Positions 49,253 to 58,099 of a stretch of 64,000 nt of DNA are shown here, piece by piece. Under the pieces are notes generated by a model that was not told the origin of the DNA, did no database searches, and was given only the letters and a program-made list of their open reading frames with translations. The first letter of the stretch is position 1. Every line of letters starts with the position of its first letter. Location: NCBI RefSeq assembly GCF_040081925.1, contig NZ_JBEBMF010000002.1:434001-498000 (forward strand), given 5' to 3'. A program made the translations under genes and the position numbers. Origin of the DNA: Mesorhizobium_K quangtriensis. Its GTDB lineage: Bacteria; Pseudomonadota; Alphaproteobacteria; Rhizobiales; Rhizobiaceae.

Positions 49253-50013
49253 CCGTGCACTTCATCGGCGCAGGTCCGGGCGCTGCGGACCTCATCACGG
49301 TGCGCGGACGCGACCTGATCGCTGCCTGTCCCGTGTGCCTCTACGCCGGGTCAATCATGTCGGCGGAACTGCTGCAATACTGCCCGCCAGACGCGCGAAT
49401 TGTCGACACGGCCCCAATGTCGCTCGACGAAATCGAGGCCGAATATGCCGCCGCGCATGCAGCCGGCCAGGACGTCGCACGGCTCCATTCGGGCGACCTC
49501 TCCGTCTGGAGCGCCGTTGCCGAGCAGATCAGGCGGCTGGAAGCGCTCGGCATTCCCTACACGCTGACCCCAGGCGTCCCCTCCTTCGCGGCGGCGGCTG
49601 CTGCTCTTGGACGTGAACTCACTATTCCGGAAGTCACACAGTCTTTGGTGCTGACCCGCGTTTCGGGCCGCGCGTCAAAAATGCCGCCCGGTGAGACGCT
49701 GGCAGGCTTCGGCAAGACCGGCGCTACGTTGGCGATCCATCTCGCGATCCATGCGATCGGCGAGATCGTGGCCGACCTCACGCCGCTCTATGGCGCGGAC
49801 TGCCCTGTCGCAGTCGTGTTCCGGGCTTCATGGCCGGAGGAGCGCGTCGTGCGCGGGACGCTGGCCGACATCGAGGCGAAGCTTGCCGCCGATCCGATCG
49901 AGCGCAGCGCCATCGTCTTCGTGGGACGCGGGCTGGCGGCTGAAGGCTTTCGCGAAAGTTCGCTGTACGACGCCTACTACCAGCGGCGGTTCCGCGGCCG
50001 GGAGGGACTTTGA
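49249..50013 (+). CDS. cobM: precorrin-4 C(11)-methyltransferase CobM
   Basis: A 254-residue SAM-dependent methylase. Motifs: VHFIGAGPGAADLITVRGRDLI (N-terminal), ARLHSGDLSVWSAVAEQIRRLE, and LTPGVPSFAAAAAALGRELTIPEVTQSLVLTRVSGRASKMP, typical of CobM/CbiF. Start GTG at 49249. It is convergent with cbiD, with five bases between the stops. Confidence 0.96.
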   Translation: MTVHFIGAGPGAADLITVRGRDLIAACPVCLYAGSIMSAELLQYCPPDARIVDTAPMSLDEIEAEYAAAHAAGQDVARLHSGDLSVWSAVAEQIRRLEALGIPYTLTPGVPSFAAAAAALGRELTIPEVTQSLVLTRVSGRASKMPPGETLAGFGKTGATLAIHLAIHAIGEIVADLTPLYGADCPVAVVFRASWPEERVVRGTLADIEAKLAADPIERSAIVFVGRGLAAEGFRESSLYDAYYQRRFRGREGL

Positions 50014-50018
50014 TGCGC

Positions 50019-51152
50019 TCAGGTCGCCGCAAAGTCCTTCTTGCCCATCAGGTCGCCGTCGCGGTTGAAGACAAGAAGCTCGAGTTCGATGCCGGTGCCC
50101 TTGAGCACCGTAGCGGCGGTGCTCCACGCCAGGGACGCGATGGCACCGCCAAGCGGAATTCCTTCGCCGACAGCAAGCGAAAACGCCTCGGCGACCGTGT
50201 TGGCCGCCCTCATCCGCGCCGCGAGCTCGTCGGATGCACCGGACGTTTCTGCGACGACAGCCAGTGCATCGAGGTCGGCCATGCCCCGCGCGGAATGAAC
50301 GTCGAGCATGCCCTGCGCGAGCTTGGTCATCTTGGCGACGCCGCCGGCTACCGTGACGCGCGGCACGGGATGATCCCGGACATATTTCAGCATGCCCCCG
50401 ACGAAGTCGCCCATGTCGATGAGCTGGACCTCATGCAGGCGGTACATTTTCTGGGCCGCGACCTCGGAGGCATTCCCGGTCGCGCCGGAGACATGGGAAA
50501 AGCCCATGGCGCGCGCGACATCGATGCCGCGATGGATGGAATGGATCCAGGACGAGCAGGAATAGGGAATGACGACACCGGTCGTGCCGAGGATGGAGAT
50601 GCCGCCGAGGATGCCGAGGCGCGCGTTGAGCGTGCGCGTCGCCATCTCTTCGCCACCCGGCACGGAAATTTCGACCTCGATGTCGGCGCTCTCGCCCGCT
50701 GCTTCCTGAACGGACGCAGCGATCATCTTGCGCGGAACGGGATTGATGGCCGGTTCGCCGGGCGGGATCGGCAGGCCCGGTCGCGTCACGAGACCCACCC
50801 CCTCACCCCGCGCATAGGTAATGCCGGAGCCGGCAGCGCCCCGGCGCACCGTGGCGGTCACCAGCGCGCCGTGGGTGACGTCAGGATCGTCGCCGGCGTC
50901 CTTGACGATTGCGGCGGTGGCGGTGCCTTCGGACAGATCGTGACTCGCCAGCGCGAAGGCGACGCGGCGGCCGGAAGGCAGCGCGATCTCCACCGGATCG
51001 GGAAAGTCGCCCGAAACAAGCGCAGTGGCAGCGGCCTTGGCAGCGGCAGCGGCGCAGGCGCCGGTTGTCCAGCCGCGCTTCAGCGGCGTTCCGGAGGGCA
51101 GGTTTTCCTCGACCATGGCGTGATCTATAGGGCGCGCGACGTGGCGCGTCAT
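50019..51152 (-). CDS. cbiD: cobalt-precorrin-5B (C1)-methyltransferase-type protein CbiD
   Basis: A 377-residue protein of the CbiD family, which methylates C1 during corrin synthesis. Signature LKRGWTTGACAAAAAKAAATAL is near residue 24, with DVTHGALVTATVR and GVGLVTRPGLPIPPGEPAINPVPRKMI following. In organisms with an aerobic pathway lacking CobF, CbiD probably takes the C1-methylation step. It lies on the strand opposite the other cob genes. The start is uncertain: ATG at 51152, or ATG at 51116, which would widen the gap to the divergent cobA from 11 to 47 bp. Confidence 0.93.
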   Translation of the reverse strand: MTRHVARPIDHAMVEENLPSGTPLKRGWTTGACAAAAAKAAATALVSGDFPDPVEIALPSGRRVAFALASHDLSEGTATAAIVKDAGDDPDVTHGALVTATVRRGAAGSGITYARGEGVGLVTRPGLPIPPGEPAINPVPRKMIAASVQEAAGESADIEVEISVPGGEEMATRTLNARLGILGGISILGTTGVVIPYSCSSWIHSIHRGIDVARAMGFSHVSGATGNASEVAAQKMYRLHEVQLIDMGDFVGGMLKYVRDHPVPRVTVAGGVAKMTKLAQGMLDVHSARGMADLDALAVVAETSGASDELAARMRAANTVAEAFSLAVGEGIPLGGAIASLAWSTAATVLKGTGIELELLVFNRDGDLMGKKDFAAT

Positions 51153-51163
51153 GGGGGAAACGC

Positions 51164-51958
51164 ATGAGCAAGGCTTTCCTCGAACAGGCGATCGCGCGCC
51201 TAGCCCATGACGAACCGGAATTGCAGCCGGGCCACGTCTGGCTTGCCGGTGCTGGTCCGGGCGATCCCGGCCTGCTGACGCTCGACGTGCTGTCGGCGCT
51301 CGCGCAGGCCGACGCGCTGGTGCATGACGCGCTGGTTGCGGGGAAGGTCGTGGCGGTCGCGACGCAGGCCGAAAAGTTCTTCGTCGGCAAGCGCGGTGGC
51401 AGGCTGTCGATCCCGCAGGGCGAGATCAACGCGCTTCTGGTGCGGCTTGCCAAGGAAGGCCGCAAGGTGGTGCGGCTGAAGGGCGGCCACCCGCTGGTCT
51501 TCGCGCGCGGCGGCGAGGAGGCGCTGGCGCTGGCGGCGGAAGGTATCCCTTACCGCGTGCTGTCCGGCGTCACGTCCGCTTTCGGCGGCCTTGCCTCTGC
51601 GGGCATTCCTGCGACCATGCGCGGCATCAACGGCGCGGTGATCCTCGCGACCGGCTTCGCCGCCCAGAGCGACGACCGCCCAGACTGGGCGGCACTTGCC
51701 AGAACAGGCCAGCCGATCGTCATCTACATGGGCCTGACCCACATGGCCGATACCGTGGCTGCTCTGATGCAGGGCGGCCTCAAGGCCGATACACCCGCCG
51801 CCTTCGTAGAGAGCGCGACACTGCCGGAGGAGCGCGTCGTGACCGCCACGCTGGGCACGCTGGCGGAAGCAGCCTTCCGAGAGCACATTGTGTCCCCCGC
51901 CCTGATCGTGATCGGGCATATCGTGAGCCTGCGCGACAGGTTGAGAAGCGGCGCATGA
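51164..51958 (+). CDS. cobA: uroporphyrinogen-III C-methyltransferase CobA
   Basis: A 264-residue SAM-dependent enzyme giving precorrin-2, the entry to both cobalamin and siroheme. Motifs: VWLAGAGPGDPGLLTLDVLSAL, KVVRLKGGHPLVFARGGEEALAL, and YRVLSGVTSAFGGLASAGIPATMRG. The longer N-terminus (about 20 residues before the first motif) is common in alphaproteobacteria. The stop overlaps cobB. Confidence 0.96.
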   Translation: MSKAFLEQAIARLAHDEPELQPGHVWLAGAGPGDPGLLTLDVLSALAQADALVHDALVAGKVVAVATQAEKFFVGKRGGRLSIPQGEINALLVRLAKEGRKVVRLKGGHPLVFARGGEEALALAAEGIPYRVLSGVTSAFGGLASAGIPATMRGINGAVILATGFAAQSDDRPDWAALARTGQPIVIYMGLTHMADTVAALMQGGLKADTPAAFVESATLPEERVVTATLGTLAEAAFREHIVSPALIVIGHIVSLRDRLRSGA

Positions 51959-53271
51959 CGGCGAAGGCAGTCATCATCGGCGCACCCCGTTCGGGCTCGG
52001 GCAAGACCTCGGTGACGATCGGCCTGCTGCGCGCACTGGCAAGGCGCGGTATCGCTGTTCGCGGCGCGAAATCCGGCCCGGACTATATCGATCCCGGTTT
52101 CCACGCCGCCGCGACGGGCAAGGACGGCGTCAACCTCGACAGTTGGGCGATGCCGCCGGGACTGCTGTCGGCACTTGCGGGGGAAGCAGCCGGTGATTCT
52201 GAGGCCGTCATCGTCGAAAGCGCCATGGGCCTGTTTGACGGCATTCCCGCCGAACCGGGACGCTCGGGCTCAGCGGCCGATCTCGCCCAGCTCTTCGGAC
52301 TGCCGGTTTTGGTGGTGCTCGACGTGTCGGGCCAATCGCAGACGGCTGCCGCCATAGCCAAGGGTTTTGCCAGCTACGATCCGGGCGTCAAAATCGCGGG
52401 AGTAATCCTCAACCGGCTTGGCAGCGAACGGCACAGGCGGCTGGCCGGCGAAGCGATCGAGGCGTTGGGCATACCGGTCGTGGGCGCAGTGATGCGCGAC
52501 CCTACGCTCAGCCTGCCCGAACGGCATCTGGGACTGGTGCAGGCCGGCGAGCACGACGACATCGAAACACATATCGACCGTCTCGCCGATGTCATGGAAC
52601 GCTCGATCGACATCGATCGGGTACTCGATCTGATGGCGCCGTTCGCACCAATCGGCAGCGACACTTCGGCAGCGCTGCCCCCGCCGGGCCAGCGGATCGC
52701 GCTGGCGCAGGACGAAGCGTTCAGCTTCGTCTATCCGCATGTGGCGCGGCATTGGCGCAAGGCTGGCGCGGAGATCGTCCCATTTTCTCCCCTCGCCGAC
52801 GAGGCACCCGACGAAAGCTGCGACGTCTGCTGGCTGCCCGGCGGCTATCCTGAACTGCATGCAGGAAGACTGGCTGCGGCGCAGAATTTTCGTTCCGGCA
52901 TGCAGGCATTCGCAGCGAGAAAGCCGGTCCACGGAGAGTGCGGTGGCTTCATGGCGCTGGGCGAAGGTCTGGTCGATGCGGAAGGCCAGCGGCACGAGAT
53001 GCTCGGCCTGCTTTCCCATGCGACAAGCTACGCCGAGCGCAAGATGAATCTCGGCTACCGGCGGGCGCGCATGAAAGCCGCGTCGGCGCTGGGCCCTTCG
53101 GGCAGCGCGGTGCGCGGCCACGAGTTCCATTATTCCAGGGTCATCGATCCCGGCTCCGACGAGCCGCTGGCCGAGATTGCCGACGGTCAGGGCAACGCCT
53201 TGGGTGTCTCGGGCGGCAGGCGCGGCTTGGTCAGCGGGACATTCTTCCACGCGATCGCGAGGGACGGATGA
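51955..53271 (+). CDS. cobB: hydrogenobyrinic acid a,c-diamide synthase CobB
   Basis: A 438-residue ATP- and glutamine-dependent amidase that amidates the a and c side chains. The N-terminal dethiobiotin-synthetase-like domain has the P-loop APRSGSGKTSVTIGLLRAL and GAKSGPDYIDPGFH. The C-terminal class I-like glutaminase domain has the nucleophile in VHGECGGFMALGEGL (Cys about 322) and ends with HEFHYSRV. It overlaps cobA and cobS by four bases. Confidence 0.96.
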   Translation: MTAKAVIIGAPRSGSGKTSVTIGLLRALARRGIAVRGAKSGPDYIDPGFHAAATGKDGVNLDSWAMPPGLLSALAGEAAGDSEAVIVESAMGLFDGIPAEPGRSGSAADLAQLFGLPVLVVLDVSGQSQTAAAIAKGFASYDPGVKIAGVILNRLGSERHRRLAGEAIEALGIPVVGAVMRDPTLSLPERHLGLVQAGEHDDIETHIDRLADVMERSIDIDRVLDLMAPFAPIGSDTSAALPPPGQRIALAQDEAFSFVYPHVARHWRKAGAEIVPFSPLADEAPDESCDVCWLPGGYPELHAGRLAAAQNFRSGMQAFAARKPVHGECGGFMALGEGLVDAEGQRHEMLGLLSHATSYAERKMNLGYRRARMKAASALGPSGSAVRGHEFHYSRVIDPGSDEPLAEIADGQGNALGVSGGRRGLVSGTFFHAIARDG

Positions 53272-54026
53272 ACCCGAGACGCATTGTCGACGATATCGCG
53301 CTGTGCCTCGTGTTCTTTACGCGGCTGCCGCTTCCGCGCCTCGAATTCGGCGCGCGCACGCTCGGCGAGGCAATCTGGGCAGCCCCCGTAGCGGGTTTCG
53401 CCGTGGGGCTGGCGGGCGGGCTGGTGCACGTGGTCATGGTATGGCTCGGCGTCTCCTTCCTGATAGCCGGCGCGCTTGCGCTTGCTGCCACGATGCTGGC
53501 GAGCGGCTGCCTGCACGAGGATGGGCTTTCGGACGTAGCCGACGGTTTTGGCGGTGGAGCCACCCGCGAACGCAAGCTGGAGATCATGCGCGACAGCCGC
53601 ATCGGCGCTTACGGTGCTTCGGCGCTCATGATGTCGATGCTGCTGCGCTGGAGCGCGCTGATTTCGCTGTTCGGCCCCTCGCTGACGTTCTGGAGCCTGA
53701 TCGTCGCGCACACGGTCTCCCGCGCGCTCATTCCAGCCTTCATGCAGATCATGCCTCCGGCACGAACGGACGGCCTCGCAGCAGGCGCAGGCAAGGTTGA
53801 GGCAAATACCGCCTATACTGCGCTTGCAATCGGCGCGGCGGTTCTTGTCGCTTGCCTCGGTCTCACTGCGGCGACCCTCGCTGCGATCGTCCTCGCCCTC
53901 GTCTTCTTCGCATTTCGTGCGCTCTGCCTGCGCCAGATCGGCGGCCAGACCGGCGACACGCTGGGAGCGCTGCAGCAGCTCAGCGAAATCGCCGTGCTGG
54001 TCGTGGCGGCCACTCTCATCACCTGA
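53268..54026 (+). CDS. cobS: adenosylcobinamide-GDP ribazoletransferase (CobS; CobV in P. denitrificans)
   Basis: A 252-residue membrane enzyme that joins GDP-cobinamide to alpha-ribazole, giving cobalamin. The signature LCLVFFTRLPLP is at the N-terminus, and the active-site loop GCLHEDGLSDVADGFGGGATRERKLEIMRDSRIGAYG is about residues 83-118, followed by several hydrophobic helices. It is distinct from the chelatase subunit that shares the name CobS in some nomenclatures. Confidence 0.95.
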   Translation: MNPRRIVDDIALCLVFFTRLPLPRLEFGARTLGEAIWAAPVAGFAVGLAGGLVHVVMVWLGVSFLIAGALALAATMLASGCLHEDGLSDVADGFGGGATRERKLEIMRDSRIGAYGASALMMSMLLRWSALISLFGPSLTFWSLIVAHTVSRALIPAFMQIMPPARTDGLAAGAGKVEANTAYTALAIGAAVLVACLGLTAATLAAIVLALVFFAFRALCLRQIGGQTGDTLGALQQLSEIAVLVVAATLIT

Positions 54027-54071
54027 ATCGAATTCTCAAAACCTTGACTCGACCACGGAGCTCTTTTCGCC

Positions 54072-55082
54072 ATGTCGTTCAAATCCTTCGATGAACTGCG
54101 CGCGGCCTGCACGACGCTGCCGACAGGCGATCTACGATCGCAGGCCGCTGCGCTTGCCCACCAGGATACGCTGACCAAGCCGCAGGGTAGCCTCGGCCGG
54201 CTCGAGGAACTGGCTGCATGGCTGGCACGCTGGCAGGGACGCACCATGCCAAAGCTCGACAAGGTGCAGGTGGTGGTCTTCGCTGGCTCTCACGGTGTCA
54301 CGGCGCAGGGCGTGTCTGCTTTCCCGGCCGAGGTTACGCACCAGATGGTGGCAAATTTCGCCGCCGGCGGCGCGGCGATCAACCAGCTTTCGCGGCAGGC
54401 CGGCGCGGAACTGTCGGTCGTGCCGCTGGAGGTCGAGCACCCGACGCGAGACTTCACGCAGGAACCTGCGATGAACGAAGCAGAATTCCTCGCCGCCGTC
54501 TCGGCTGGCTACGCGGCTGTCGCGGACGACGCCGACCTCGCCTGCTTCGGCGAGATGGGTATCGGCAATACGACGACCGCAGCAGCCTTGGCGGCAGCCC
54601 TGTTCGGCGGAGAACCAGCCCGATGGGTCGGGCGAGGTACCGGCGTCGATGACGCCGGGCTGAAGCGCAAGGCGGTCGCGATCGAGAAGGGCCTGGCCCT
54701 GCACAAGGCTTCTCTCGGCGATCCGCTGAAGGTCGCCGCCGCACTGGGAGGCCGCGAACTCGCCGCGATCATGGGCGCGACGCTCGCCGCACGGCACAAG
54801 AACGTTCCCGTATTGCTGGACGGTTTCGTCTGTACCGCCGCAGCCGCGCCGTTGCAGAGGCTCGATCCCAACGGGCTGGCGCACACGCTCGCAGCGCATG
54901 TCTCGGCAGAAGCCGGCCATCACGGCCTCTTGGAAGCGCTGAACCTGAGGCCGCTACTCGATCTCGGCATGCGGCTTGGCGAGGGTTCGGGCGCAGCGCT
55001 GGCGATCAATGTCGTGCGCTCAGCGCTGGCCTGTCACATCGGCATGGCGAGTTTTGCCGAGGCCGGCGTCTCCGATAAATAG
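54072..55082 (+). CDS. cobT: nicotinate-nucleotide--dimethylbenzimidazole phosphoribosyltransferase (CobT; CobU in P. denitrificans)
   Basis: A 336-residue enzyme that makes alpha-ribazole phosphate from dimethylbenzimidazole. Family segments: HQDTLTKPQGSLGRLEELAAWLA, VVFAGSHGVTAQGVSAFPAEVT, FGEMGIGNTTTAAALAAAL, and the C-terminal LLDLGMRLGEGSGAALA with the catalytic Glu. It follows cobS by 45 bp and is the last gene of the cobalamin block. Confidence 0.96.
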   Translation: MSFKSFDELRAACTTLPTGDLRSQAAALAHQDTLTKPQGSLGRLEELAAWLARWQGRTMPKLDKVQVVVFAGSHGVTAQGVSAFPAEVTHQMVANFAAGGAAINQLSRQAGAELSVVPLEVEHPTRDFTQEPAMNEAEFLAAVSAGYAAVADDADLACFGEMGIGNTTTAAALAAALFGGEPARWVGRGTGVDDAGLKRKAVAIEKGLALHKASLGDPLKVAAALGGRELAAIMGATLAARHKNVPVLLDGFVCTAAAAPLQRLDPNGLAHTLAAHVSAEAGHHGLLEALNLRPLLDLGMRLGEGSGAALAINVVRSALACHIGMASFAEAGVSDK

Positions 55083-55133
55083 TCAGCAAGGAAGCCCGGC
55101 CAGCTACGCGGAGGCGAGCGTCCTTGCCTGGCG

Positions 55134-55970
55134 TCAACTCTTTATGAAGGCCAGAAGATCGGCGTTGATCGTGTCGGCATGCGTCGTCGCCATGCCATGC
55201 GGGAAGCCGGGATAGGTCTTCAGGATCCCGTTCTTCAGCAGCTTCGCCGAGAGCGGCGCAGAATCGGCATAAGGCACAATCTGGTCGTCGTCGCCGTGCA
55301 TGACGAGCGTCGGCACGGAAATCGCCTTGAGATCTTCCGTCTGGTCCGTTTCCGAGAACGCCTTGATGCCGTCGTAGTGGGCTTTCGCTCCGCCCATCAT
55401 CCCCTGCCGCCACCAGTTGTAGATGACGCCCTGGTCGGCCTTCGCACCGGGACGGTTGTATCCGTAGAACGGCCCCGACGGCACGTCGAGGAAGAACTGA
55501 GCACGGTTCGCCGCCAGCGCGGCGCGAAAACCGTCGAACACCTCGATCGGCAGGCCACCGGGGTTCTTCTCGGTCTTCAGCATCAAAGGGGGCACTGCAC
55601 TCATAAGCACTGCCTTGGCGACGCGCCCCTGCGGTTCGCCGAACTTGGCGACGTAGCGCGCCACCTGCCCGCCTCCGGTCGAATGGCCGATATGCACGGA
55701 GTTCCTGAGATCGAGGTGTTCGACCACCGCCGAGGCGTCCGCCGCGTAGTGATCCATGTCGTGACCGCTGTCACCCTGCGAGGATCTTCCATGACCGCGA
55801 CGGTCGTGAGCGATCACGCGAAAACCCTTGTGCAGAAAGAAGAGCATCTGGTTGTCCCAATCATCGGCGGAAAGCGGCCAGCCGTGATGGAAATGGATCG
55901 GCTGGGCGTCCTTCGGTCCCCAGTCCTTGTAGAAGATTTCGACACCGTCGCTGGTTGTGACTGTTCCCAT
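55134..55970 (-). CDS. alpha/beta hydrolase (non-heme chloroperoxidase / esterase-like)
   Basis: A 278-residue cytoplasmic hydrolase. The catalytic triad is visible: Ser97 in the nucleophile elbow IGHSTGGGQ, Asp in VMHGDDDQIVP (about 227) and His in FPHGMATTHA (about 257). The oxyanion segment HFHHGWPLSADDWDNQ and AHDRRGHGRSSQ are those of the cofactor-free haloperoxidase group. The physiological substrate is probably an ester or lactone; halogenation in vitro is a side reaction of the family. It is convergent with cobT and preceded upstream by an 11-bp inverted repeat. Confidence 0.9.
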   Translation of the reverse strand: MGTVTTSDGVEIFYKDWGPKDAQPIHFHHGWPLSADDWDNQMLFFLHKGFRVIAHDRRGHGRSSQGDSGHDMDHYAADASAVVEHLDLRNSVHIGHSTGGGQVARYVAKFGEPQGRVAKAVLMSAVPPLMLKTEKNPGGLPIEVFDGFRAALAANRAQFFLDVPSGPFYGYNRPGAKADQGVIYNWWRQGMMGGAKAHYDGIKAFSETDQTEDLKAISVPTLVMHGDDDQIVPYADSAPLSAKLLKNGILKTYPGFPHGMATTHADTINADLLAFIKS

Positions 55971-56026
55971 CGGTCAAATCCTTTCAGCCAGATGATTTCC
56001 AGAAGAATGCTTGGGAGTGCTTGATC

Positions 56027-56088
56027 GCGACAGTCATTGATCGAAACGGTCGCGCGCGTGCAACATGATCCAAGTCCATGACTGTCGC
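56027..56088. repeat. perfect 11-bp inverted repeat upstream of the alpha/beta hydrolase
   Basis: GCGACAGTCAT (56027-56037) and ATGACTGTCGC (56078-56088) are exact reverse complements, 40 bp apart, starting 57 bp upstream of the hydrolase ATG. Either a pair of operator half-sites or a leader hairpin; the sequence does not decide between them. The rest of the 362-bp gap (55971-56332) holds the tRNA-Lys promoter and no gene that I can support. Confidence 0.6.
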
Positions 56089-56274
56089 AAGACAGGTCTT
56101 CATACATCCGGGCAAGCAGACAGGTTGCCTGGCCCCCTAAATGTCCCGAAACAGAGGTCATTACGCGGATATTCGGGATTGCGGACTTCCGACAGGCAGC
56201 AGTGGGCCATCCTGTTTGCTGGCCGTCGTTTCGCAACGCTTTGAAGCGTTTTCGCGGATAGCTTGTTTAGGGGC

Positions 56275-56302
56275 TGGACAGGCAGGGAAGCTGTGGCTAT
56301 AT
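56275..56302 (+). promoter_or_regulatory. promoter of tRNA-Lys
   Basis: TGGACA (56275-56280), 16-bp spacer, CTATAT (56297-56302), 30 bp before the tRNA. CTATAT is the usual -10 element in rhizobia. Confidence 0.7.
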
Positions 56303-56332
56303 CCGCCGCGACCTCCGGTTCGCCGGACGCAC

Positions 56333-56408
<76 letters not shown>

Positions 56409-56478
56409 TTCCGCTAGCGAACAATCTCCTGAGACGAGACCTTCGGGCCCGAGGGCAGTCAAATCTCGTCCCAAACGA

Positions 56479-57087
56479 CTAGAGAACGATGACGCGCGCG
56501 CCGTTTCGGACGGTTCCGAAAAGTTCGAAGACGTGCTCGTTGAACATGCGAATGCAACCTGCCGAGGCGGCATTGCCGATCGACCACGGCTCGTTGGTGC
56601 CGTGGATGCGATAGAGCGTGTCCCGGCCATTGCGATAGAGGTACAGCGCCCGGGCACCGAGGGGATTCTGCGGGCCTCCGGGAACTCGCGCAGGCAATTC
56701 CGGATTGCGGCTCCGCATATTGGCGGTGGGATGCCAGGCCGGCCATCTTGCCCTTCGCTGGATGATGGTCTCCCCGCTGAATTTCCGGCCCGCTCGACCG
56801 ACCGCGATCCCAAAGCGGATCGCCCTACCCGGCGCTTCGATATAGTACAGGAAGCGCTCTTCCTTGTTGATGAGGACGGTTCCGACAGGCTCCCTGCCCG
56901 AATAGGGCACTGAATGCCGGTGGAACTGCGGGGGAACAAGCCCCATGTCGACGAGACGAATATCATACGGCTGATCCGGGATTCTCCCGATATACCAACG
57001 CTTCTGCGAAGCCTCAGCGCGTCCGAACAGCGCCAGAGATGAAGCGCCCCCCACAATCAGGGACCGCCTGTTTAGAAAGCCTGACAA
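56479..57087 (-). CDS. L,D-transpeptidase (YkuD family)
   Basis: A 202-residue exported enzyme that forms 3-3 crosslinks in peptidoglycan or attaches proteins to it. The N-terminus looks like a twin-arginine or Sec signal (NRRSLIVGGASSLALFG, cleavage near AEA, about 25). The YkuD active site is complete: H162 in IHGTNEPWSIG and S175-x2-C178-x-R180 in ASAGCIRM. The start is a TTG at 57087 with GGGGAG seven bases upstream. Rhizobiales encode many paralogues; which role this one plays cannot be told. Confidence 0.92.
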   Translation of the reverse strand: MSGFLNRRSLIVGGASSLALFGRAEASQKRWYIGRIPDQPYDIRLVDMGLVPPQFHRHSVPYSGREPVGTVLINKEERFLYYIEAPGRAIRFGIAVGRAGRKFSGETIIQRRARWPAWHPTANMRSRNPELPARVPGGPQNPLGARALYLYRNGRDTLYRIHGTNEPWSIGNAASAGCIRMFNEHVFELFGTVRNGARVIVL

Positions 57088-57176
57088 GAGAATCTCCCCT
57101 CAACCTGCCCAGAGCGCGAGGTAGACCAGAGGCTTGGCAGGCTGACAAGCAGCAGCACATCGTCATGGGATGGAGT

Positions 57177-57998
57177 TCAGAATCGGAAGACCGCCCCCAG
57201 GACCGGTCCGGACTGAACGACGTCGTAGAGGAAGCCGTCGTTCTCGTAGTCGACGCCCAGGGCACGATATCCACCGACGATCGAGGTTCGCTCGGTCCAT
57301 TGATAGCCGACCGCGCCCAGTACATCCCAGCTTACATCGGAGCCAGCGCCCAAACCGCCGACCATGCCCCAACCGGTCAGATACCATGCCGGGTTAAGAT
57401 CAACGCGCCCTCTGATACCCACCATCGGGTCGACCCAGGTCGCGCCATCGCTGCCGCTGAATTCGGCAAGCGGTGGTCCACCTGCGGACAGGCTGAGCGA
57501 TATGTCGTTGTTGACACTCCAGATGCGGGCGCCGGCCATCAGATCTACCGTCGCTGTCGGTTCTGCGACCACGCGGTACTGGCCCATCAGTGTGCCGGTG
57601 AAGCTGCTTGTTTGGACGTTGCCAGCAAGCGCGACAGGCCCGACATTCTGCACCGTTCGTTCCACTGTCTCGTCCAGCTCAATCTTGACGTAGACGATAT
57701 CGGCAAGAATACCCCAAGTACCATTGTGCGCCTCGCCGACGACCATGCCGCCAAAGCGCAGATTATCAAATATATCCCCGAAGCTCATGTCGACATCGAC
57801 GGGCTGTAGCCCAAACAAGCCGACATCACCTTGCAATCCCGCCCCCCAAAGATAGGGGGCGATGCTGAATGCCCATCGATCCTGTTCAGGAGCCGCTTCT
57901 ACCGGCGCTTGCCCGTCTATGAGGTCTGCTGCATAGACGGCGGGCGAAGTGAGCGAAATCAGCCCTATGACAACTGCGGTCTTCGCAACAATGGACAT
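57177..57998 (-). CDS. outer-membrane beta-barrel protein
   Basis: A 273-residue protein with a signal peptide (1-23, cleavage after VYAAD), then alternating hydrophobic/aromatic strands typical of 8-14-stranded barrels (WAFSIAPYLWGAGLQGDVG, then WGILADIVYVKIEL, then SFTGTLMGQYRVV). The last residue is Phe (GPVLGAVFRF), the signal recognised by the BAM assembly machinery. I do not recognise a specific family beyond porin-like. Monocistronic, between the L,D-transpeptidase and the alkylsulfatase. Confidence 0.8.
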   Translation of the reverse strand: MSIVAKTAVVIGLISLTSPAVYAADLIDGQAPVEAAPEQDRWAFSIAPYLWGAGLQGDVGLFGLQPVDVDMSFGDIFDNLRFGGMVVGEAHNGTWGILADIVYVKIELDETVERTVQNVGPVALAGNVQTSSFTGTLMGQYRVVAEPTATVDLMAGARIWSVNNDISLSLSAGGPPLAEFSGSDGATWVDPMVGIRGRVDLNPAWYLTGWGMVGGLGAGSDVSWDVLGAVGYQWTERTSIVGGYRALGVDYENDGFLYDVVQSGPVLGAVFRF

Positions 57999-58099
57999 GA
58001 TCTTGTCTTTCTGAAGCTTTCATAACTTCGGGTCGCCCACGCCAGCACATCAGATCGATACGCCGACGCTACCCTCACCGACGCCTTGTGTTGCCGAAG

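Noticed and set aside
55087..55127. GCAAGGA...TCCTTGC inverted repeat between cobT and the hydrolase gene as a terminator
   Set aside because: The loop is about 28 nt and no T run follows on either strand; it is too weak to call.
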